DNA from: Castellaniella denitrificans
GTDB taxonomy: Bacteria > Pseudomonadota > Gammaproteobacteria > Burkholderiales > Burkholderiaceae_B
Reading direction: 5' to 3'
Length of the DNA: 64,000 nt
NCBI RefSeq assembly: GCF_027214045.1
Contig: NZ_JAPWHE010000003.1
Location: forward strand, 170,168 to 234,167
The position numbers and the translations under genes were made by a program. The notes beneath the pieces are model-generated. The model was not told the DNA's origin. It was given only the letters and a program-made list of their open reading frames with translations, and made no database searches. This document shows, one piece after another, positions 1-6,373 of the stretch; position 1 is the first letter of the stretch; every line of letters begins with the position of its first letter.

Positions 1-629
1 GGACCATCACGTCGGCGCATTCCCTGGTCTTCATCGGCCTGCTGCCGCTGGCGACGGCGATCTTCGGCACGTGGCTGGGCGGTGAACGGCCTTCCCGCGC
101 TTTCTGGGCGTTCGCCCTCCTGGGCGCGGCCTCGGTGGCCGGGTTCGCGCTCAGCCGGGATGGTTCGGGCTCGCTGGGCGCCGACGCCCTGATGATGGCG
201 GCCATCGTCACCTGCGGCTACGGCTACGCCGAAGGCGGGCGCCTCTCGCGCCGGCTGGGCGGCTGGCAGGTCATCTGCTGGGTGCTGGCGCTGTCGCTGC
301 CGGTCAGCCTGCCCCTGGCGGTGATCCTGCGTCCGTCCGTGTGGGCCGGCGTCGCCGCGTCCGCCTGGGGCGGTCTGGCCTACGTGGCGGTCTTCAGCAT
401 GCTGGTCGGTTTCATCTTCTGGTACCGGGGCCTGGCCCAGGGCGGCATCGCCGCCGTCGGTCAATTGCAACTGCTGCAGCCCTTTCTGGGGCTGATGCTG
501 GCGGCGTGGCTGTTGGACGAACCCGTCACGCCCGTCATGCTGGTGGTCACGGCTTTCGTCGTCGCCTGCGTGGCAGGGGCGAAATACACGGCGGGCATGC
601 CGGCGACGGCCCCGGGGGCCGCGCGCTGA
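1..629 (+). CDS. EamA/DMT-family transporter, C-terminal part (5' end outside window)
   Basis: This is the C-terminal portion of an inner-membrane drug/metabolite transporter. The reading frame is open from base 3, so the true start lies before the window. About 208 residues are visible, and they form a chain of hydrophobic helices broken by short polar loops. The second EamA repeat can be seen, with the family's typical helix-capping glycines and an LLDEP loop near the end before the last helix. Known members export amino acids or other small metabolites by proton exchange, but the substrate cannot be deduced here. It converges on the amino-acid ABC transporter genes, leaving a gap of about 60 bases in which I see no clear terminator. 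Confidence 0.85.
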   Translation, partial: TITSAHSLVFIGLLPLATAIFGTWLGGERPSRAFWAFALLGAASVAGFALSRDGSGSLGADALMMAAIVTCGYGYAEGGRLSRRLGGWQVICWVLALSLPVSLPLAVILRPSVWAGVAASAWGGLAYVAVFSMLVGFIFWYRGLAQGGIAAVGQLQLLQPFLGLMLAAWLLDEPVTPVMLVVTAFVVACVAGAKYTAGMPATAPGAAR

Positions 630-692
630 CCGCCCATTCCAGGGCGCGCGGCGCGGAAGGCCGATCCGGGCGATCGCTTTCTGGCGGCCTGC

Positions 693-1448
693 TCAGACGG
701 CCGCGTCGGCCCGCAGCGTGGCGACGAAGCGCTGCGTGAGCGGGTCTTGCGGATGCCGGAACAGGTCGGCGGACGCACCGGCCTCGATGACCGCGCCATC
801 CTGCAGGAAGACCGTCTGGCGGGCGATCTGCGCCGCCAGCCGCAGGTCATGGGTGGCCATCAGCATGGTCATGCCCTCGGCGGCCAGTTTCCCCAGGACG
901 GCGACCACTTCCGCCGCCAGGCCCGGATCCAGGGCGGATGTGGGCTCGTCGCACAGCAGCACGCGCGGCTCGGGCGCGAGCGCGCGGGCGATGGCCACGC
1001 GCTGTTGCTGGCCGCCCGACAGGCTGGACGGCCAGGCATCGGCTTTTTCCAGCAACCCGACTTTGTCCAGCAGCCCCAGGGCGCGTTCCCGGGCGCGCTC
1101 GCGGCTCCAGCCCTTCACTGTCACCAGGCCTTCCATCACGTTTTGCACGGCGGTCCGGTGCGGGAACAGCTGGAAGTTCTGGAACACCATGCCGGTCTGC
1201 TGGCGGATGCGCTGCACCGCCGGGCGGGGCGGGTGGTGGCCGGGCCGGAATGCCAGGGTTTCCTCGCCCAGCGTCAGCCGACCCGCATCGGGGACGTCCA
1301 GCAGGTTCACGCAACGCAGCAGGGTGCTCTTGCCGCTGCCTGACGGGCCGATCAGCGCGGTCACCTGGCCTTCGGGGACGTCGACGTCGACGCCGTGCAG
1401 CACTTCGTGGCCGGCGAAGGACTTGCGGATGCCTCGCAGTTCGATCAT
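693..1448 (-). CDS. Polar amino-acid (cystine-type) ABC transporter ATP-binding protein
   Basis: This is the cytoplasmic ATPase of a polar amino-acid importer, 251 residues. Walker A GPSGSGKST lies at residues 34-42, the Q-loop near residue 90, the signature LSGGQ at 143-147 and Walker B with DEPTSALD at 167-174. The frame runs upstream without a stop, but the ATG at 1448 overlaps the permease stop by four bases (ATGA), which indicates translational coupling and fixes the start. It is the third gene of a binding protein-permease-ATPase operon. Given the FliY/TcyJ-like binding protein, cystine or a related sulfur amino acid is the likely substrate; this is inference from family likeness. Confidence 0.93.
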   Translation of the reverse strand: MIELRGIRKSFAGHEVLHGVDVDVPEGQVTALIGPSGSGKSTLLRCVNLLDVPDAGRLTLGEETLAFRPGHHPPRPAVQRIRQQTGMVFQNFQLFPHRTAVQNVMEGLVTVKGWSRERARERALGLLDKVGLLEKADAWPSSLSGGQQQRVAIARALAPEPRVLLCDEPTSALDPGLAAEVVAVLGKLAAEGMTMLMATHDLRLAAQIARQTVFLQDGAVIEAGASADLFRHPQDPLTQRFVATLRADAAV

Positions 1449-2125
1449 CGCTGCCCCTCGGTGAAGACGGCGTGCTGGCCGAAATGGCGTTCCAGGCGCG
1501 ACTGGGCCGCCGACAGGAAGGAACAGAGCACCAGGTAGATCAGGGCGGCCTCCACGTACAGGATCAACGGTTCGTAGGTCACGGAAGCGATGCGCTGGGC
1601 CGCCTGGAAGATTTCCGGCACAGTGATCACGGCGGCCAGCGAGGTGTCCTTCACCAGGGAGATGAAGGAATTGGCCAACGGCGGCACGGCCACGCGCGCC
1701 GCCTGGGGCAGCACCGTGCGCCGCAGCGCCTGGGCGCGCGTCATGCTCAGCGAATAGGCGGCATCCCACTGGCCCTTGGGGATGGCTTCGATGGCGCTGC
1801 GGATGACCTCGGCGTTGTAGGCGCCCACGTTCAGCGAAAAGCCGATGAGTGCGGCTGGCAGCGGATCCAGCACGAAGCCGACGCTGGGCAGGCCGTAGAA
1901 AATCACGAACAATTGCACCAGCAGCGGCGTGCCCCGGATCAGCCAGACGTAGAACCGGACCAGCGCCACCAGGGGCGGCGGGCCGAACAGCCGGGCGATC
2001 GCGGTCAGGAACGCCAGCAGCAGCCCGACCGCGAAGGACAGGAGCGCCAACGGCACGGTGAATTCGATCCCCCCGACCAGCAGCGGCCAGAGGGAGTCCA
2101 GCATCAGGCGTAGCCAGTCCGGCAT
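1445..2125 (-). CDS. Polar amino-acid (cystine-type) ABC transporter permease
   Basis: A 226-residue inner-membrane permease of the HisMQ/TcyL class. It has several hydrophobic segments. Around residues 115-150 a cytoplasmic loop carries the EAA-type signature (EAIPKGQWDAAYSLSM) that docks on the ATPase. RGTPLLVQLF near residue 64 is the usual motif of polar amino-acid permeases. Its stop overlaps the start of the ATPase gene. It begins 28 bases after the binding-protein gene ends, so all three are probably one transcript. A single permease gene implies a homodimeric channel, as in cystine and glutamine importers. Confidence 0.93.
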   Translation of the reverse strand: MPDWLRLMLDSLWPLLVGGIEFTVPLALLSFAVGLLLAFLTAIARLFGPPPLVALVRFYVWLIRGTPLLVQLFVIFYGLPSVGFVLDPLPAALIGFSLNVGAYNAEVIRSAIEAIPKGQWDAAYSLSMTRAQALRRTVLPQAARVAVPPLANSFISLVKDTSLAAVITVPEIFQAAQRIASVTYEPLILYVEAALIYLVLCSFLSAAQSRLERHFGQHAVFTEGQR

Positions 2126-2153
2126 CGGAACTCCTGGGTGTCGCGGGGCGGGC

Positions 2154-2954
2154 TTACTTGACCTTGGCGGACAGATCCTCGCCGAAATAATGCTCGGAGA
2201 TCCGCTTGTACGTGCCGTCGTCGCGCAGCGCGTCCAGTGCCTTGTCGATGGCGGCCTTCAGGGCCGGCTGGTTCTTGCGCATCAGCACGCCGGACTGGCC
2301 GAATTCGGCACTGTCGTCGGTGGCGACGACCTTGACCTTGGCCTTGGGCTGCTGGTGCTTGAAGTCGAGGAACGACAACTGGTCGTTGACGGTCGCGTCC
2401 ACGCGGCCCGAGGTCAGCAGGGCGATGGCGTCGTTGAAGCCCTGCACCGGCACCACTTCGGCCCCGCTGCGTTGGGCGAGCTTGCCGAAGTTGCTGGTGA
2501 TGGTGTTGGCCGAGCGCTTGCCCTTCAGGTCGGAGAAGGCGTGGATCGTGTCGTTGTCCGCGCGCACGATCAGCGCCGCGGCCGAGGCGATGTAGGGTTT
2601 GGAGAAGTCGAACTTGGCCTGCCGTTCGGGGCTGATGCCGACCTGGTTGATGACCACGTCATAGCGGTTGACGTCCAGCCCGGCGATCAGGCCGTCCCAT
2701 TTGCCTTCCACGAATTCCGCCTTGACGCCCAGACGCTTGGCGATGGCGCGGCCGATGTCCACGTCGAAGCCGACCAGGCGATTGTCCTTGGCGTCGTGGT
2801 AGGAGAAGGGTGCGTAAGTGCCTTCGGTGCCGATGCGCAGGACGCCGGCCTTCTGGATGGCCGCGAGGTCGTCGGCGGCCGCCTGGGCGGCGGGCGCGGC
2901 GGCCAGCAGGGGGAGCAGGGAAGCGAACAGCAGGGCGGAGAGTTTTTTCTTCAT
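2154..2954 (-). CDS. Cystine-type amino-acid ABC transporter substrate-binding protein
   Basis: A periplasmic binding protein of 266 residues. Residues 1-25 are a Sec signal peptide: a KKK n-region, a leucine/alanine core and an AQA cleavage box. The mature part follows the SBP_bac_3 fold, with VLRIGTEGTYAPFSYHD early and WDGLIAGLDVNRYDVVINQV in the middle, which is close to the E. coli FliY/TcyJ cystine-binding pattern. It is the first gene of the transporter operon. About 200 AT-richer bases separate it from the divergent DUF2946 gene, and promoters for both probably lie there, although I could not fix a convincing -35/-10 pair. Substrate preference is inferred. Confidence 0.92.
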   Translation of the reverse strand: MKKKLSALLFASLLPLLAAAPAAQAAADDLAAIQKAGVLRIGTEGTYAPFSYHDAKDNRLVGFDVDIGRAIAKRLGVKAEFVEGKWDGLIAGLDVNRYDVVINQVGISPERQAKFDFSKPYIASAAALIVRADNDTIHAFSDLKGKRSANTITSNFGKLAQRSGAEVVPVQGFNDAIALLTSGRVDATVNDQLSFLDFKHQQPKAKVKVVATDDSAEFGQSGVLMRKNQPALKAAIDKALDALRDDGTYKRISEHYFGEDLSAKVK

Positions 2955-3154
2955 GATGGACGGGCCAGTGGTGATTAATTCAACGAGTTATATGGATGAC
3001 GCGTTTTATCTTTTTTCATTCTAATGAGGCGTCCTTCAAGCCGCAAAGGTTTTCAGTCTATCTCTATATCGCCTGGGGAAATATGAACCGGTGCCGGCCG
3101 GGATGCCGCGCGGCTTGACCCCCGTCAATCGAGGTACGGCGCATCTCGCATAGA

Positions 3155-3565
3155 ATGCAGCCCATGCGATATGCGGACAGGCGTACACGCGGATGTGTCT
3201 TCATCCACTGGCTTCTGGTCCTGGGGCTCTGGCTCCAGGTCGTCGGGCCTGTGTTCGCCGGCATTCCGCCGGCCGACCCCTTGCGGGGCGTGCAGATCGT
3301 GGCATGCACGCCGGCCGGCATGGTGGTCATGGACCTGTCGTCCGATCTGGACGGTTCCGGATCCTCGCGCATGCTCCGGACCGGCCATTGCCCGCTGTGC
3401 GCCACCACGCCCGCTCCACCGATGGCCGCCATGGCCGGCACTGTCGTGCCGGCCGCGCCCTGGGCCCAGCCCGCGGCAGGGTTCGACGAAACTCCCTGCG
3501 CCGCACGGATTGCCGGGACCTGGGCATGGCCGCCCGCTCGCTGTCCCCCGTCCCGTTCATGCTGA
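3155..3565 (+). CDS. DUF2946-type small protein preceding copper receptor
   Basis: A 136-residue protein with one hydrophobic N-terminal helix (about residues 18-36), probably a signal or anchor, and a central HCPLC motif at about residues 78-82. That arrangement matches the DUF2946 family, which often sits directly upstream of TonB-dependent copper receptors in proteobacteria. The Cys/His motif and the methionines around it would suit Cu(I) binding, but function is not established. ATG 3155 was taken; ATG 3164 is an alternative and neither has a clear ribosome binding site. It lies 96 bases before the receptor gene and is likely co-transcribed with it. Confidence 0.7.
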   Translation: MQPMRYADRRTRGCVFIHWLLVLGLWLQVVGPVFAGIPPADPLRGVQIVACTPAGMVVMDLSSDLDGSGSSRMLRTGHCPLCATTPAPPMAAMAGTVVPAAPWAQPAAGFDETPCAARIAGTWAWPPARCPPSRSC

Positions 3566-3661
3566 AACCCTGATTTCTTGTCGCCGGGGTCGCCCCAGCC
3601 TGATGCTTCGGCTGCGGACGACCCTGGTTGTCTTTCAGCTTTTTCGCATATCGAGATTTTG

Positions 3662-5689
3662 ATGAAGAAGGAAACCTTGTGGGTGTCCGGGATCCCGGTC
3701 GCCCTGATGACGCTCGGCCTGCCGCAGGCCGCGTCGTCCCAGCCCGTGCGGGCATTGTCTCCCGTGGTCGTGACCGCGCCCGCCGCGGACGAGCCCCTGG
3801 TGGTGCGCACGGACCCGAAGGCCCCGCGCCAGCCCGTGCCCGCGCATGACGGCGCCGATTTTCTCAAGAGCATCCCCGGATTTTCCGTGATCCGCAAGGG
3901 CGGCACGGACGGCGATCCGGTGCTGCGCGGCTTTTCCGGCTCGCGCCTGGGCATTCTGCTCGACGGCCAGGAAATCTACGGCGGTTGCGGCGGGCGCATG
4001 GACCCGCCCACGGCCTATGTCTATCCCGAATCCTATGACCGCGTCACCGTCCTCAAGGGGCCGCAGAGCGTGCGCTACGGGGCGGGCCAGTCGGCCGGCG
4101 TAGTGCTGTTCGAGCGCGACGTGAAGCGCATGGAGTCCTTCGGCTGGAAGGCCGATGGCAGCCTGACGCTGGGCAGCTTCGGGCGCAACGACCAGATGGC
4201 CGATGTGTTGGTCGGCGGGCCGCAGGGGTACGTGCGCGCCGGCGGTACCCGTGCCCAGGCCAACGATTATGAAGACGGCGATGGCAATCGCGTGCATTCC
4301 GAATACCTGCGTTGGAGCAGCCATGCCGCCGTCGGGCTGACGCCGGACGACAAGACGCGCATCGAGCTGTCGGCCGCCCTGAGCGACGGTCGCGCCGCCT
4401 ACGCCGACCGGAGCATGGATGGGGCGAAGTTCAAGCGCGAGAACGTGTCCCTGATGTTCGAGCGCAAGCGCATGGACGGCCTGGTCGAAGAGATCGAAGG
4501 GCGGGTCTACTACAACTACGTGGACCACGTCATGGACAACTACACCTTGCGCGATGTGCCGCAGGGCAGGATGAATCCGTACATGGCCGGCAATCCGGAC
4601 CGCCGCACCACGGGCGGGCGGCTGAGCGCGACGTTGCGTCCCGCCGAGTCCTGGAAACTGGTTGTCGGCGCCGACGCCAAGCAGGACGTGCATCGCGGCC
4701 GGGGCAGCGGCATGCAGGCCTCGGCCGACGCCGCCAATGCCGCCTATCGCGCGGCGACCCGGGTCGAGGACATGCGCTTCGAGCAGCATGGCGTCTTCGG
4801 TGAAAGCACCTGGTTCCTCACCGACGCCGACCGCGTCGTCGGCGGCCTGCGGGTCGACTGGATCGAGGCGCGCGACAAACGCGCACCTGCCAGGTCGGCC
4901 ACCTCCGGCCGCACGAACGACCGCGCCCTGTCCAGCGGCTTTCTGCGCTACGAACGGGATTATGGCGACAACAGCACCTGGTACGCCGGGTTCGGCCATT
5001 CCGAGCGCTTTCCCGATTACTGGGAGTTGATGAAGGGCGGTTCCGACGGGACCAACAGCGCCTTCCTGTCCACCCGGCCGGAAAAGCTCGACCAGCTGGA
5101 TGTCGGTACGAACTGGCGCAGCGGACCCTTCGCGCTGTCGGTCTCGGCCTTCTACAGCCAGGTGAACGATTACATCCTCATCGATTGGAACCGCAGCCGG
5201 ACCCGCAACGTGGACGCCACCGTCATGGGCGGGGAACTGGACGCCGCCTGGCAATTCCACCCGGCGTGGCAGGGCGTGGCCAGTCTGTCCTATGTGTATG
5301 GCAAGAACCGTACGGATGGCACCGCGCTGGCGCAGCAACCGCCTTTGGAAGCCCGGTTGGGGCTGAACTATGCGCAGGGGCCGTATTCCGCGGGCGTGCT
5401 CTGGCGGCTGGTGGCCGCTCAGAACCGCTACGACGCAGGCATGGGCGGCATCGCCGGCAGGGATCTCGGCCCCACCGGCGGTTTCGGCGTATTGTCGCTC
5501 AACGCCGGCTGGCGCCCGAACAAGACGGTGCTGCTGACCGCCGGCGTGGACAACGTCCTCAACAAGACCTACGCCGAGCACCTGTCGAAGGCGGGCGTGG
5601 ACATTCCCGGCAACGTGTCCTTCGTGAACACCCGGATCAACGAGCCGGGCCGGGTCTTCTGGCTGAAAGCCCAGTTCGCGCTGGATTGA
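3662..5689 (+). CDS. oprC: TonB-dependent copper receptor, OprC type
   Basis: A 675-residue outer-membrane TonB-dependent transporter: signal peptide (about 1-25, ending in an ASSQP-like cleavage area), plug domain (about 50-165) and a 22-strand barrel ending in phenylalanine close to the C-terminus. The copper site of Pseudomonas OprC, CxxxM plus HxM, is present as C109-M113 and H289-M291. The 180-residue distance between the Cys and the His equals that of OprC (C143, H323), which is strong family evidence. The start at ATG 3662 gives a proper signal peptide; the frame is open further upstream but without one. Its expected role is import of scarce copper, which copper enzymes of denitrifiers need. 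Confidence 0.93.
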   Translation: MKKETLWVSGIPVALMTLGLPQAASSQPVRALSPVVVTAPAADEPLVVRTDPKAPRQPVPAHDGADFLKSIPGFSVIRKGGTDGDPVLRGFSGSRLGILLDGQEIYGGCGGRMDPPTAYVYPESYDRVTVLKGPQSVRYGAGQSAGVVLFERDVKRMESFGWKADGSLTLGSFGRNDQMADVLVGGPQGYVRAGGTRAQANDYEDGDGNRVHSEYLRWSSHAAVGLTPDDKTRIELSAALSDGRAAYADRSMDGAKFKRENVSLMFERKRMDGLVEEIEGRVYYNYVDHVMDNYTLRDVPQGRMNPYMAGNPDRRTTGGRLSATLRPAESWKLVVGADAKQDVHRGRGSGMQASADAANAAYRAATRVEDMRFEQHGVFGESTWFLTDADRVVGGLRVDWIEARDKRAPARSATSGRTNDRALSSGFLRYERDYGDNSTWYAGFGHSERFPDYWELMKGGSDGTNSAFLSTRPEKLDQLDVGTNWRSGPFALSVSAFYSQVNDYILIDWNRSRTRNVDATVMGGELDAAWQFHPAWQGVASLSYVYGKNRTDGTALAQQPPLEARLGLNYAQGPYSAGVLWRLVAAQNRYDAGMGGIAGRDLGPTGGFGVLSLNAGWRPNKTVLLTAGVDNVLNKTYAEHLSKAGVDIPGNVSFVNTRINEPGRVFWLKAQFALD

Positions 5690-5700
5690 TCCGCCGGCAT

Positions 5701-5732
5701 GAAAAAACGGCCCGCAGCCCGGCTGCGGGCCG
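5701..5732 (-). terminator. Intrinsic terminator downstream of the decayed NCS1 gene
   Basis: A perfect 11-bp GC-rich stem (5708-5718 with 5722-5732) closes a 3-base loop. Six adenines at 5702-5707 become a U-tract when the minus strand is read, so the signal stops transcription coming leftward through the NCS1 remnant. It may also shield the end of oprC, but no U-tract follows it on the plus strand. Confidence 0.8.
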
Positions 5733-5776
5733 TCCGCCTGAGTGGCTTCGATCGTGGCGGTCAGCGCGGCGATATT

Positions 5777-6227
5777 TCAGCCTCCGTGGAACTGGTAGGC
5801 GCCGTCCTCGCGGTACAGATCGGCGACCCTGATCTCGCCCTTGGCGATCAGGTAATAGTCCACCAGGCTGATGTCCAGCGTGGCGACAGCGAAGGTCAGG
5901 GCGGCCAGCAGCGAAAACAGGATCAGGTTGACCAGCACAGCACCAGCATGGCGATCCAGACGGCGGGGCCCGCCCAGTCCTGGAATTTGCGCACGGTTTC
6001 CATGCCGTTCTGGATGATCAGCAATTGCAGCGCCCAGACAACTACGAAGCAGATCACGTCGAGTGTCGAATGCCCGAGCAGGTGCGAGTTCTGGTGGAAC
6101 GCCAGGAGGGTTGCGTTGCGTGTCAGCAGGGCGGGCAGGTTCGCTCCCCAGACGCCGAACGAGGCCCGCGCCAGGTCTTCGTCGTACAGGCCGCGCACGA
6201 AAAATCCCCATGCAACGAGAAAACACA
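5777..6227 (-). pseudogene. Decayed NCS1-family nucleobase/allantoin transporter
   Basis: Two minus-strand frames carry pieces of one NCS1 (nucleobase:cation symporter-1) protein. The frame ending near 5923 holds the ARASFGVWGANLPALL motif and then an ICFVVVWALQLLII helix with NGMETVRKFQDWAGP, all typical of the N-terminal half. The overlapping frame ending at 5777 holds the family's C-terminus (VDYYLIAKG, then ADLYREDGAYQFHGG). The central helices, more than 200 residues in intact members, are missing, and the two parts are out of frame near 5930. The conserved segment after GANLPALL is also garbled, and no good start remains. The gene is therefore broken by deletion and frameshift. The intact terminator behind it marks where the gene used to end. 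Confidence 0.75.
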
Positions 6228-6373
6228 GGGGATCATCCCCGCCATGGACGAGCGCCCGAGGATCCTCGACGCCGCGCGGGGTAGCCGCCCGCCGTCGCGA
6301 GCCGGCCCGCATCGGACTTGCCGGTAAAGATCAGGCCCATTACATTGGATTGCACGTTCGGCGAGCAGCATCC

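Noticed and set aside
5699-6373. In-frame extension upstream of the PAS-GGDEF-EAL gene
   Set aside because: It runs through the terminator and the NCS1 remnant and has no domain; the protein begins naturally at ATG 6374.
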